Assembly (NCBI RefSeq): GCF_000219625.1
Contig: NC_018209.1
Coordinates: forward strand, 310,001 to 374,000
Source of the DNA: Zymoseptoria tritici IPO323
Taxonomy: Eukaryota > Ascomycota > Dothideomycetes > Mycosphaerellales > Mycosphaerellaceae
DNA length: 64,000 bases
Direction: 5' to 3'
This document shows, in pieces, positions 11,154-22,727 of this stretch; the first letter of the stretch is position 1; every line of letters begins with the position of its first letter. Below the pieces are notes generated by a model. It saw only the letters and a list, made by a program, of their open reading frames with translations. It was not told the DNA's origin and ran no database searches. Position numbers and translations under genes: made by a program.

Positions 11154-13962
11154 GGTGGACAGGTCGCTGGTGCTGGATGGGCTCGAGGATGGCGGTGTTG
11201 AAATGCGCCCGATGCAGCCAGCGGTACGGCAGTGTTAATGCGTGGAGGTATGTTGTCGATGGGTTTGCGATGGGCTCATTACGAGTAAGAGCATGGACGG
11301 CAGAGGTTTGCGCGGGCGCCAAGGCAGGACGGACGACGAGGATGAATGGATGGATGGAATATTCACCGTCTCGCGCGGTGAAGGAAGCGGGGGCGAGGTG
11401 GTCGATGATATTCCGATGGTGGTGTTGATGAGGGGGAGGGAGAGCGGGCAGAGACAGTCGAGTCGGACAGTGGGATGAATCTTGACAGGAGGAGGGGACG
11501 GAAGTCGAGAAGCCTCGCCCGTTTCTCAAGGCCGTGCCCCCCGCGATTCGACGTGGATTTCCTAAAAATGGTTCCAGCCGCTAACCGATTCGCTTACCCG
11601 TACTTGCATTTGTGATAGATTACACGTCCATTTGATGGGATGGGAGGGAGGGACATGGTCTTGAACTGATTGATTGATGGATGCTGTAGTTGCTGTTGAC
11701 CTCGTACGCCTGTTCCTGTTTCTCATGACAAGAGCTTCTTCCTCCAGCGTGGGATAGATCAACCATACCGTTCACGCATGCTACTCGCTGCGGCATGGAT
11801 AGCAAGGTTCGGGCAGAGCGTCCCGCAAACGCCTTCTACGACAAACTCTTCGGGACTTGGTCCAGATCTGACATGCGGGAAACAAGGCCTTTTTCCTCGA
11901 TGCGCTGGCACGAGTGAACGGACTCGCCTTCGAGGCTCCTCTGTGGATACGACTTCCTCGCTGTACGACCATGTTGTCGCAAACGCTGGACCGCTTGCCT
12001 CCACACCTATCAAGACGAGACTTCACCGCATCGCCACAGGAGTCGACGCCGGCAGTGAAATTGAAACTTGCATGGTCATATGAAGCGGGGCAAGGGGGGC
12101 TGAAAAAGGGCGGTTTGACTTTTGCCCTCGTCACGCTTTCCCAGCCACATGAGCCCCTCCAGTTGCCCATCTTGGCCACGGCCTCGTGTTTCTGTCAAGT
12201 AACACGAGGCTTTCCATCAGGCCAAGCAGACATACTGGCAGTCACTGACTAGGTTGATGACCTTGTCATTGATCCTGCGACTGTTCTCCATCCTCAACCT
12301 CCTCCATCACCAACAACTGCTCCCATCATCAACCAACATCCCTCTCTGATCGACAAACACTTGGACCCAAGCCCCTGGGAACGGCGCAGGAAACCACCAA
12401 CTAGCCGTCGGCCCCACTTGGCGACGGGCCTACGCCGCCACGGTCCTGGTCGATTCTCAAAAGGCTCCGGGGAACGACTTGTATCAGATCCGGGCGCAGA
12501 GCCTTCTTGGAAATGTCCACCGCATTTTACACATTTTTCCATCGGCAAACGACGGTCACTTTGTACTTCTCGACGATGGAGTGTTTGCCGCCGTGGGCCC
12601 ATACGCCGCCATGACATCGCAGTACCATCCGTCATGGCGCATCGTCGAAGAAAGGAAGGTTCGCTGATCCGATCAAGACTGATCAAACTAGAACTAAATC
12701 TCGGGGCCCGACGGTCCGATCTTAATCCCGTCTGTTCATCACCACGAACACCATCGTCACGACGGGGCACCTCGTCCTGGCGGTGGAGCTGTGGAGGACT
12801 CGGGGAAAATATGTGGGATGTTTGCGCTGAGTCGTGAGTCGAGCGATATCAAACCAAGGCGCACACTGTGCCTTGGCTCTGTCCCGTTGAACACCTTTCA
12901 CAGGTTCATTCGCATGGAGCATGAAACGTTCAGAACTTCAGATCGTTCGCTTTCTTGCCCCTCCTTTCCAACCCGTGCATCCCACGTTGAAACAACGAGG
13001 GGCAGCGTGTTGAGCGTGTTAGCTCGGAGAGTTTCTCACTATTCATGTCACACATACAGCGTGTACTTCTGCGATTCTCCGATTTCGCATCTCGTAGCGT
13101 GGGACCAGGACTCGACTTACCTTCCTCCATGGCTCTGCTCAAACTGCACCGCATGCGTCGAACTTTGGTGGCTTAGATGGCACAGTGCGTGTCAGAGGGA
13201 ACGGAAACTGTCAACCAGCGCTGACTTCGTTTCGCGGAGACATATACCTCCTTGGGTTACCTCTCCGTTCTCTCGCGCAGACTGCCCACTGCAAGCCACC
13301 AAAGTTCAACACATGCAATGCAGTTCGAGCGAGATCACAGATCTACCCTCAGCCCATGAATACTTCCCATCTATACAGACCATACGATCCATCGAACCTC
13401 TCCTCTCCAACCATATACCTCTCACCACTCCCTCATCAACATCCACTCTTCAAATTCTTCGTATCGCTCAACCCCCCGTCTCGACCAACAACTCCCATAT
13501 TGACAATCCTTCGACTTCGCAATTCTGCTCGTAAGAGGCTCGGTCTGTGTATTGGATACAGCAGTCTGTGTCGTCTGGTTTACCCTGTTGTTCAACATGT
13601 ATAAGCATTAGCAGACGATTTGTCCTGGTTGGCTGTGTTGTAGTAGAAGAAGGAGATGGACTCACGATTCGGACTGCAGCATCGAGACAAGCCTGCGCTG
13701 CTCTGGACGATTCGATGGCGCAGTAGTGCCGCTTTCACGCCATTGGGTCTTGTTTGATTTGGACGACGGCGGCGAGGAGGTGGGTTGGAGCGACGGGGAG
13801 GAGGAGGAGGTGCTCAGAGAGCTGCATCGTGCGGGATGGGTTGAGTGATGTAATGTGCGTGAGGTAGAGTTGGTTAAAATGGTCGCGGGACGGAGTTAAA
13901 CGCAAAGGTAGGTGCGGATGTGGAAGTTGGAGAGGCAAGACGAGAGCGATGGACAGACACCA
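11154..13962. other. Gene-poor region upstream of the transcription factor
   Basis: 2.8 kb without a credible gene. ORFs up to 247 codons exist on both strands but overlap one another and have random-looking composition. The part next to 11154 is presumably the promoter and a long leader of the transcription-factor gene. A two-tier perfect hairpin lies at 12171-12226. Confidence 0.45.
12171..12226. repeat. Two-tier inverted repeat (hairpin)
   Basis: Inner stem GCCTCGTGTT (12181-12190) pairs perfectly with AACACGAGGC (12201-12210) around a 10-base loop. An outer stem CTTGGCC (12171-12177) pairs with GGCCAAG (12220-12226). It sits about 1 kb upstream of the transcription-factor ATG, in non-coding sequence. 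Confidence 0.55.
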
Positions 13963-14298
13963 GTGAGCTTGTTGGATTGGATCCTTACTGGATTGTCGTG
14001 GATCGGAACTTATACAGTTGTCGTGGATCTTCCTTCTAACCTAGTGTCGTGGATTGGATGTTCTCGAGTATGATCCAAATCCAACTATATCCTCTACTAG
14101 GTTGGCTTTCTTGGTTTTTTTTCCAACGAAATAGGCAATATCCCGGCAGTATCGTCGAGGATGTCTCCCTCTCGGTGAGTCGTCAGTACCGTGGATATCC
14201 ACTGGATCCCTGCTGGATAGCTAGATCCTGCCAGACTCGAGACTGTCGAGGATTGGATCATACCCCAACTCCAATCCACGACAATCCAGCAAGCTCAT
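13963..14298. mobile_element. MITE, Mutator-like by target duplication (336 bp)
   Basis: The element is flanked on both sides by the same 11 bases, GACAGACACCA (13952-13962 and 14299-14309), a likely target-site duplication. Its ends are inverted repeats: GTGAGCTTGTTGGATTG (13963-13979) and the complement of 14282-14298, ATGAGCTTGCTGGATTG, 15 of 17 identical. A sub-terminal motif, TGTCGTGGAT, occurs about 13994, 14020 and 14045, and in inverted form at about 14275-14285. No transposase is encoded, so it is non-autonomous. Duplications of 9-11 bp are typical of Mutator-like elements; the superfamily is an inference. Confidence 0.75.
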
Positions 14299-14309
14299 GA
14301 CAGACACCA

Positions 14310-16352
14310 CTCTGTTTATTGTGTGCACTGCATCAACGGCCGTCCGTCCTAGCAGCGCCGACGCTCTCGGATTTCCGGTGGGCTGGGGTTGCTTGAGTAT
14401 CGCCCTCGATACGACCTGCAGTACAAAGCTCCGAATGTGCGCTGCCGGAGTCGAGTGGGGATGGTGGTTCGGCGTAGATGGCCTGGAGAGTTCATCATCA
14501 GCATATACTTCACCACCTTCAGCTTTCCAACTAACGGCCCATCAGATCGAGCCGAGATCAGCCGTAGTCCAAGGCCTGGTTCTTGGCCTAGAATCGAGAC
14601 CTTCGGCACGAGATCAACAGCAGCACGACGGCAGACTGCACCACTTTCCACTGCTTTCCGGCAAAGACCAATGTTCCGTCCCATGTTGGCAGATTCCGTC
14701 GCTTACACAAGTGACCGTACCGGAACGGAGCCCAAAAGCATCAGCTTCTCGCAATCTTTCCCTATGCATCGCTTCTTTCACTTGCAACGACCGCCTCCTG
14801 GACTCGCGAGCTTCTTTTCACGCACACCTCGGAATGCCGCAATACCCGCCCCAGGGGCGATCGCGAGGCTCTTGCCATGTGCTTTGCTTCGGCATCAAGC
14901 CTGCGATTCTAGGATCATCGTGGAAATTCTTCAATCGACGTGTGTCGCGGGATACACCCCGCGATGGATGGAGAAGCGAAAGATCATATGTCCGCACTTA
15001 TTCTTGCTCTGGAGATGGAGACTGACGCCTCCATGGTCCCTGTATTTATCCAATCCAACGTAGACGCGGGTCTAGAACATGTGGTCGTTGTCGTCGGTGC
15101 CGCAGTGTTCCACGAAGGTGCTTGCGAATGCCGGTGCCTTGCACGTGTTCTTGGTACGCGAGTCGCAAGACTCTGTGCACGGTATCCTTGGGCCGCAAAC
15201 GAGGGGCAGGTTTCCAGGTCGACTGGGATTGCACTTTGCAAGTCGACTGGGTTTGCAGTACCATCAATGACCAATAGACTTTCCGACTGCAAAGTAATCG
15301 ACCTTTAATCAGATAAACTGTCAATTTCCTTGCTCGACCTCGACGATGATCCATGTTGAGCCCCGCGACTCACCCTGGAGGGCCCGCATGCCTCGTTACC
15401 CATTGCCTCATAATAACAATGCACCAGCCGAGCATCAACCTACGGCATGTCGATGAACTCGGCAATTACAAGTTTTCGAGCTCAGCGTTACTGGGGACTT
15501 CCTTGCTCCGTTTGCACACCCCGCAGCGCCCAACGCGGCTGATGAGACGTCGCCATGCGGCATCGTTGCAGCGAGCCGGCGAGAGACGTGCATGTTGCCA
15601 ATGTCATGCCGGTCTGTGTGCGCGAAGCCATCCGTCCATTTGGGTGCTTCGGAGCGTGATGTCGCGTTCTCCAGTCCTTCAGGGATATCAAATTGGGGGC
15701 GCCAAATAAAGGCGGCCCCTGCAACCTGGTCTCGACTCGGTCACCCATCGAGGGGCAGCTTGCATTCAATCCGGGATTTTGTATGTGACAAGTAGTTTGG
15801 GCAAGTACAACTATACAAGTACCGAGCGATTGTTTCGGAAGTGACCAGTCTCATTTTCGGCTTCGAACGCTGCACTCATGTTTTTCGACATCATCAAGTG
15901 AGGCATGAAAGTGGAGTGAATCGACCAAACCACGGTCCAGTCACGTGGGCTTTCTCCGCTTGGTTCGGACGAAACAGGCGCTCTGTCGACCGCCAATCGG
16001 ACCTTCAAGACGCCTGTTCTTCGTCTCTTTTGCTCTATAGCTTCCGCACATCACCTGTTCGGCTGAGCGATTGGCGTCGAGCGGCTCTGCGATCTTTGTC
16101 CGCGCTTCGAAGGCCTCTCCGGAAGGCTTGACGCTGCCACCGACTCTTCGCGCTGCAGCAAGGTCAGGCCGGCCGCCCGACAGCACCCACATTCCTCAGC
16201 GACACCCACCACACGGCCGGACCACCGATAACACCCTCGCTGAATGAGACCGGAGACCAGTGCGGCTCTGGCCTTGACCAACACGAGCGCCGCCGCAGTC
16301 ACCGAAGAACCACACAAAGCTTGGACATAATCACTCACGGAGCTCTCACAAC
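14310..16352. other. Gene-poor region before the Ras GEF
   Basis: 2 kb with no convincing gene. Overlapping ORFs of about 220-240 codons (near 14300-15060) lack any recognisable domain and are read in competing frames. Two near-identical 16-base units, GTCGACTGGG(A/T)TTGCA, lie close together around 15218 and 15241. The last few hundred bases are presumably the CDC25 promoter and leader. Confidence 0.4.
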
Positions 16353-19300
16353 ATGAATGGACTCGCTGGACAACCCGCCGGTCAGATGTATGTCCGCGCG
16401 CTGTACGACTACGAGGCCGACGATCAGACCAGTCTGAGCTTCCGACAGGGCGACATCATTCAGGTCATCACTCAGCTCGAGAGTGGATGGTGGGACGGCG
16501 TTATACATGGCACTCGCGGCTGGTTTCCAAGCAATTATTGCGCTGTCGTATCGCATCCTTCCGACTCAAACGCGTATGGCAGGAATGGGAGGGCAGGAGA
16601 TTCAGAGGCTGAAGAGTCGGAGGAGGAGTTTGGCGAACATGACAACACAACTCCTGCGACGAGCAACGGGCATCGCGATGGAGCTGCAACAAGCACACAG
16701 GAAGAGGCGGCGTTCTGGATACCACAGGCCACTCCAGATGGTCGGCTATTCTACTTCAACACATTGACTGGCGAGAGCACCATGGAGTTGCCCTTGGAGG
16801 CGCCGACATCCGCCAACGAGACCGGACCACGAGATCGCACGAACATTTATATCCCCGAACAGACGCGACCGCCGGCGGAGTTTTTGGCCGCGGGCTACGA
16901 ACGTGATGAAGATACGGACTACGCCTCAGCGTCCGAGGCTGAAGACGCGTCGGTAGCACAAGGATCAAAGTCCTCAAGCACGGTAAGTTACACCCACCAC
17001 TTCGTGTCGTTCACCGCAATCTACGTGACACCCCCACTAATCTGGCCAATCTGTCAGCATCGACGCAGGCGTTCGTTTCTGTCCGACGGAGTGTCACCTG
17101 CAACATCCATGGATTCTCTGAGCGCTCCATCTCCGATGAGCCGCTCGCGCACGAATCTCACCGACGCCAACAACCTGTCCCTATCCGCTATGCAGCAGGG
17201 TTTGCCGCCGAACGGTACTACCGCCACCTCTTTTGCCCATGCGCCTGCCGGCGGTTCGAGCCTTTCATTACTACCTCGGAGGTTCTTTGACGACGCCCAC
17301 GCCGTTCCTTTGACCTGGAATACCATGGTAGAAGACATGCGGCGCGCAGTGCAACGATATCGCGAAGTCATTAATCGCGGCGACCGCTCCGAATACGTAC
17401 GCAAAGCCGAGGACATCTCAGACCACCTCCGTTTGTTGCTCGCCGCCGGGTCCGGCACCACCGACAACCATTCTGGAAATCCTTCCATCATCTCGACGAA
17501 CAAGGCCCTTTATCCTCATTTCCGCGAGATGATGTCACGGTTCTCCAAGCTCGTTTTATCTTCACACATCGCCGCCGCAGATTGGCCGGCGCCAGACTCA
17601 AATCAGAAGTGCTTGCAGGAAGCTGAGGGTGTGCTCCACGGCGTGTATGGTTTTGTCGAAGTGGCACGGCAACAACGCGGCGAAGAAATTCCACGTCTGG
17701 TTCCGGGCTTTATCTCGGGTTCCAAGACGGCGGGCAGCTGGCAGAACAATGGACTCAACCCGCGGAACAACTTGGCGTCCATGTCTTTCATGGACGAGGA
17801 GGCTGACACCTCGGCTGAACCTAATGCGACATTGGATGCAGCCCTTCTGGAACGCCTCGACGATCTCAAACGACTGATAGTGTCTAGCATTCGTCGCCTG
17901 GACGAACATCTGGTGCTCCGCGAGAAATTGATCACTCCGCAGAAGCATCGCCACATCAGCGATAAAATCTGCAGCTCCGGCAAACAGGTCATCGAGGTCT
18001 GCCGGCCGTATCTGTCCACGGTGGAGTCGATCAACTTTGCTCCTCTCACCAACACATTTCAGACACCACAGCTGAACGACTTCTCTGAACACAAGCAGAA
18101 ACTGTACGATTCAACGTCTGATCTCATCTTCGCTTGTCAGTCCGTTGCTGCCCCACTAGCGGACGAGTGGGCGGAGACCAGGGGACCAACGTTAGAAGAG
18201 CGCGTGACTCGAGTCAAGAGTGTGAGTCGAGAATTGGACACCACTGCATCACAAATCCTCTTTTCTCTGCAACTCCTCTCCGAGCTCATGCCTCAGGGAG
18301 AGGGCACAACCAATCCGCACCGCCTGACGGATGGTGGAGCGACGTACCAACAGCACATGCGGAACGGGTCGAACAACCTGCGGCCGCAGCTGGCAGAGGT
18401 TGGACACTCCAAGTCATTTACGGAAGGCACGAGTTCGCCGGCGGATATTGTCAGTGGAGAGAGCTCCAAGGTCAAGCGCTTCTTCGGCGAAGTCCCTGCA
18501 ACGCCGCTGCCTGGACGTGAGTCCGAGGATCAGCCTGACTACTTGAGATTGGATTATGAGGGTGAGATCGCATACGATGTCAAGTCGGAAGTACCCATTC
18601 TTCGCGGCGGAACGCTCATCGCCTTGGTCGAGCAGCTCACACGGCACGACCGGCTGGACTCGCCATTCAACAACACTTTCTTGCTTACATACCGCTCCTT
18701 CACCACGGCACCGGAACTGTTCGAGTTGCTTGTCAAGCGATGGACCATCCAACCTCCGTACGGACTTGGAGGTGCTGATCTCGAGACGTGGGTCAATCGA
18801 AAGCAGAAGCCAATCAGGTTCCGTGTGGTCAACATTTTGAAGTCATGGTTTGACAACTACTGGATGGAAGCGAATGACGAGGCAAGCCAGCAGCTGATGC
18901 AAAGAGTGTATGCTTTCGCGAAGGATACAGTGCAGTCGACCAGTACACCAGGCGCCGGGCCACTGATGACCGCGATCGAGCAGAGAATGCGTGGTCAAGA
19001 CGCATCGAGCAAGCGCTTGGTATTGACGATCAATTCCCAAGCACCGCAACCCATCGTGCCGAAGAACATGAAGAAACTCAAGTTTCTCGATATCGATGCG
19101 CTGGAATTTGCGAGACAATTGACCATTATCGAGTCCAAGCTCTACGGAAAGATCAGACCCACCGAATGTCTGAACAAGACATGGCAAAAGAAGCTGGCTC
19201 CCGGCGAGCCAGATCCAGCCGATAATGTCAAATCACTGATCCTGCACTCCAATCAGCTCACCAACTGGGTAGCGCAGATGATCCTCACCCAAGCAGACGT

Positions 19301-19928
19301 CAAACGACGAGTGGTCGTCATCAAGCACTTCGTCTCCATCGCCGACAAATGCCGCAATCTCAACAACTTCTCCTGCCTGACATCTATCATCTCCGCGCTC
19401 GGCTCAGCACCCATCCACCGTCTCAACCGAACCTGGTCTCAAGTCAACCAACGTACCACTCAAACTCTCGAATCAATGCGCAAACTCATGGGCTCCACGA
19501 GGAATTTCAACGAATATCGCGAAGCCCTCCACAAAGCGAACCCGCCCTGCATACCCTTCTTCGGCATCTACCTCACAGATTTGACATTCATCGAAGACGG
19601 AATCCCCGGTCTCATTAAGAGAACACAACTTATTAACTTCGCCAAGCGCGCCAAGACGGCAGAGGTCATCCGCGACATCCAACAGTATCAAAATGTGCCG
19701 TACGGCCTACAACCCGTGCAGGAACTGCAGGATTACATTTCGAATAATATGCGAAGTGCGGGCGATGTCCACGAGATGTATGAGCGGAGTCTGCAGGTCG
19801 AGCCGAGAGAACGGGAAGACGAGAAGATCGCTAGGTGAGTCGATGTCGATATCGATGTCCACCACTGTCACGTTCTTGCGAAAACTAACATGTCTCTCAG
19901 GTTGTTGTCAGAGTCCGGCTTCTTGTAG
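16353..19928 (+). CDS. CDC25: CDC25-type Ras guanine-nucleotide exchange factor
   Basis: Three exons, 16353-16982, 17058-19834 and 19901-19928, give 1144 residues. An SH3 domain is at about residues 10-65 (VRALYDYEADDQTSLSF, then GWFPSNYC). A WW-like motif follows near 120-150 (FWIPQATPDGRLFYFN). After a long middle region come RasGEF_N (about 715-830, PILRGGTLIALVEQLTRHD) and the catalytic Cdc25 domain (about 880-1120, DALEFARQLTIIESKLYGKI). By family knowledge it loads GTP onto Ras and feeds the cAMP/PKA and MAPK pathways. The first intron is 75 nt, a multiple of three, so the unspliced frame stays open and would add 25 residues; GTAAGT and CTGTCAG ends mark it as an intron. The last exon supplies only LLSESGFL after a phase-2 splice. 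Confidence 0.94.
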
Positions 19929-20823
19929 TCCAAGGATCGCAACTCTGACCCATCCTCGCCGAACTCATCGAGCCCGCCATCTGGCGCGTCGACGCCGAAG
20001 ATCAGCAGATCGATCATGTCTCTGCTCACGATGCTGGGAATGTTCTCCAGTGAGAAGCAGCGATTGAGTGGGCTGAGGATATCTTAGATATGCTTGTCAG
20101 ATGAGGTGAATTCCCCGCTATTTCCGGCTCGAATCGAGCGAGATGCGGAAAAATGAAGAGATGACATGACGTGATGAGACAGATGCAAATGAAATGAAGA
20201 TTTTGACGAGGTTTTGGACTTTGTGTGTTTCTGCTTATTGGTTCTCACAGTGGCGGATTGAATCCGTGTAGCATGGTGAACGCGGAAGGATATTGTGAGA
20301 GATCGGATTTCTTGCGCTGGCTACGTGCTGCCGGTCACAATGCGCCACGCTGTGGAGTGGTGGCACTTTGTGTTGTGCGGTTTGCGAACGTAGCATCGCA
20401 GGATCAGTGGCCGCTATTCAAGGTATGTTGCACGGCTGGCGCTCGCTTGGTTGTGTTGGCAATATCGGCGACTCTGTGCTGAGTTTGGCGGTCTTTCAGG
20501 CGCCGCCTCTGATATGGTATGCAGAACAATATCAGCAGCTGCCTCAAAAGCGTGGTTGCAAATGCCTTCTTATCAAACGACAGCTCTTGCTGAACGGAAA
20601 GTGACGAAGAAGGAGCTTCATCAGCACATCAAGCAGGAGGTCTTGCACAGCCGAGATGCGGCCAGCCATGCTTCCACAATTCTCTTCAAAAGGATCGCAC
20701 AACAAATACCGTATTCTCTCTCGTGGCACTGTCATCCATTACGATTTGATTATCATTCGTCCGGCACTGGGCGTACAGCATCTTACTTGCACAACATCGA
20801 TCCTCCCGAACACCCAGTCCGCC
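19929..20823. other. Intergenic
   Basis: 895 bases between two plus-strand genes. No ORF here resembles a protein family. It contains the CDC25 3' UTR and the promoter of the GH16-like gene. Confidence 0.4.
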
Positions 20824-22023
20824 ATGCGTGCTCTCGTGCCGCTGCTGGCTGCAGTCACACTCGCGAGTGCGCTTCAGGATTGCTCGTGTGGTTACATGGT
20901 CAACACCACCGATCAAGAGTACTATGCCGTCTTCACCGAGATCTTCGAGACGGATTTTCTGCACGTTGGCAACTTGAAGAAAGATACTGGCAATTCCTGG
21001 CTCCCGCAATCGTACGATCACTCACCAGAGGCGTCACATGGTCCTTGCGGTAAACTCGCTGGCGTCGAGAACGTCAAGACCAACCCTATCCACAATGCAT
21101 GGGACTGGACCGGGCCCGGCATTCACGGACAAGATCCAGGTCTTCAACTCTGGACGGAACATGGATTTACCGACGTTTCCAGCTACTGCATGATCCCAAT
21201 CGCAGAAGTCGTGTCCACCCGCGACGACATGCTCTATGGCTCTTTCAGAATCGGACTGAAGACCAGCGCTGTCAACGGCACATGCGGTGGATTCTACTTC
21301 TATCTCAACAAGCCGGCAGAAATCGAGATGGAGCTCCTGTCCAAATCCAATCAGAAGTCCGCCGGCTTCGTTCAGCTCGTCGTCCCATCCGAGGAGGACA
21401 TGCAACGAGGCCACATGAAACACGATTCCCCAGACGTGGACGCTCACTCGCTGATCTTCTCGCCGACCACCGACTACAACGAGTTCCGATTCGACTGGCT
21501 GCCGGATCGCATCGACTTCTACGCCAACGGTGAACGACTGAGTACCGTCACAGACAACGTCCCTAATTCACCAGGCAGTCTACGCATCTCCCACTGGTCG
21601 AACGGCGACGATGACTGGAGCGGCGGACCACCCAAGGAAGACGCTGTGATGACTGTCAGCTATGTGAAGGCGTACTTCAACTCCTCCGAACCCGACAATA
21701 CCCAGGCATCTCTCATGAACTGCCGAGATTCTCTTGGTGGCGAACATGCATGTCGGATTCCGGACCAAATGAAGCCGCCAGGTCTTCTGGGGCCCGATGG
21801 AAATCAAACGGCGCAAACACACTTCTTCCAGAGGAACATGAGTGGACTGGTGACACCTGCACCTATACCGCCGAAACATTCTAGGGGTTCGGAGAGGAGA
21901 TATGGGAGCGGGATTGGCGGTGTGCTGTATTGGGCAATGGCAATCGCAGCTGGGCTCTTCACGTTCCATGGATTCAATGCGTTCAGGCTGTTGCATGTGG
22001 GTTTGAGGATTCGCGCGCCTTGA
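20824..22023 (+). CDS. GH16-like concanavalin-A-fold protein
   Basis: Single exon, 399 residues. Residues 1-16 are a signal peptide (MRALVPLLAAVTLASA). The body has the GH16 beta-sandwich pattern: TEHGFTDVSSYC, MLYGSFRIGLKTSAVNGTC, EYNEF-type FSPTTDYNEFRFDWLPDRID, and SVSYVKAYFN-like MTVSYVKAYFN. The catalytic motif reads E166-I-E168-M-E170 instead of ExDxE, so the central Asp is Glu. Glucanase or transglycosylase activity is therefore uncertain. Near the C-terminus, GVLYWAMAIAAGLFTFHGF is a possible membrane segment or GPI signal. In-frame ATGs upstream would put about 56 poorly conserved residues before the signal peptide, so 20824 is chosen. Likely place: cell surface or wall. Confidence 0.85.
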   Translation: MRALVPLLAAVTLASALQDCSCGYMVNTTDQEYYAVFTEIFETDFLHVGNLKKDTGNSWLPQSYDHSPEASHGPCGKLAGVENVKTNPIHNAWDWTGPGIHGQDPGLQLWTEHGFTDVSSYCMIPIAEVVSTRDDMLYGSFRIGLKTSAVNGTCGGFYFYLNKPAEIEMELLSKSNQKSAGFVQLVVPSEEDMQRGHMKHDSPDVDAHSLIFSPTTDYNEFRFDWLPDRIDFYANGERLSTVTDNVPNSPGSLRISHWSNGDDDWSGGPPKEDAVMTVSYVKAYFNSSEPDNTQASLMNCRDSLGGEHACRIPDQMKPPGLLGPDGNQTAQTHFFQRNMSGLVTPAPIPPKHSRGSERRYGSGIGGVLYWAMAIAAGLFTFHGFNAFRLLHVGLRIRAP

Positions 22024-22727
22024 ATGAAGGCGGATCTGTTGCAATTGGGGAGACTATTCTAACATTATCACGCTCGTTGTCGCGCGCTCATTGGCGAGTA
22101 CCAACCACAAGGCGCTGAAAAAACGTCGGGAAATGCAACAGCGGTTTTCTCATTCGTGTCCGCGTAATGTTCAAGATTTGATCGGTGAAGCGACGCTCCA
22201 CCGCGAACGCCCACAATCGGACAACACATGATCCAATGCATAGCTCTGCAAAACGAATCAACAGCGGCTTGCTTGACGTTGCCACGACTTGGTGAACAAA
22301 TTTCTGCTCGACCGGCGTGTGGCATGACTCGCTAGAACTATGATGAAACGATGCAGATCTCATCTGGCACAGCTTTTGCATCTCCGAGGTTGTGCATGCA
22401 AACCGTGCAAGATCTGATGTTGAGCTCGTCCAGGACAGTATACTCCATCGGCAGTCTCACAATGCTGCGTCCAATCATGCAGAATGAATGGCGACTTTGC
22501 GTCTACGACGGGAACGATCGACGGACAACGCATAGGTCCCGAGCTCCGTCCTTCTTAATACCGACACTCTATAGGTTTCGCAAAGCGGTCAAGGACGCAT
22601 ATGCAGATATGCATCCCAGCTGCAATCCACGCCAAGTATTATTGCCTTTTTGCGTATCAAAAGGGAAGCTGCGTCCGGATGTTGCGCGAGCTGGACCTTG
22701 TACGCTCTACCGCCTCGAAGAGCAACG
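22024..22727. other. Intergenic
   Basis: 704 bases between the GH16-like and GH2 genes, both on plus. Nothing beyond expected 3' UTR and promoter sequence is seen. Confidence 0.4.

Noticed and set aside
12791..13534. 247-codon plus-strand frame in the gene-poor region
   Set aside because: Random-like composition (many Ser, Cys, Trp, His), no domain, and overlapped by other frames.
14297..15063. Two overlapping plus-strand frames of 242 and 224 codons
   Set aside because: They compete for the same bases in different frames and neither shows motifs or splice structure.
16983..17057. Extra 25 residues in CDC25 if the first intron is read as coding
   Set aside because: The segment has GTAAGT and CTGTCAG ends and a non-conserved hydrophobic composition; an intron of a length divisible by three explains the open frame.
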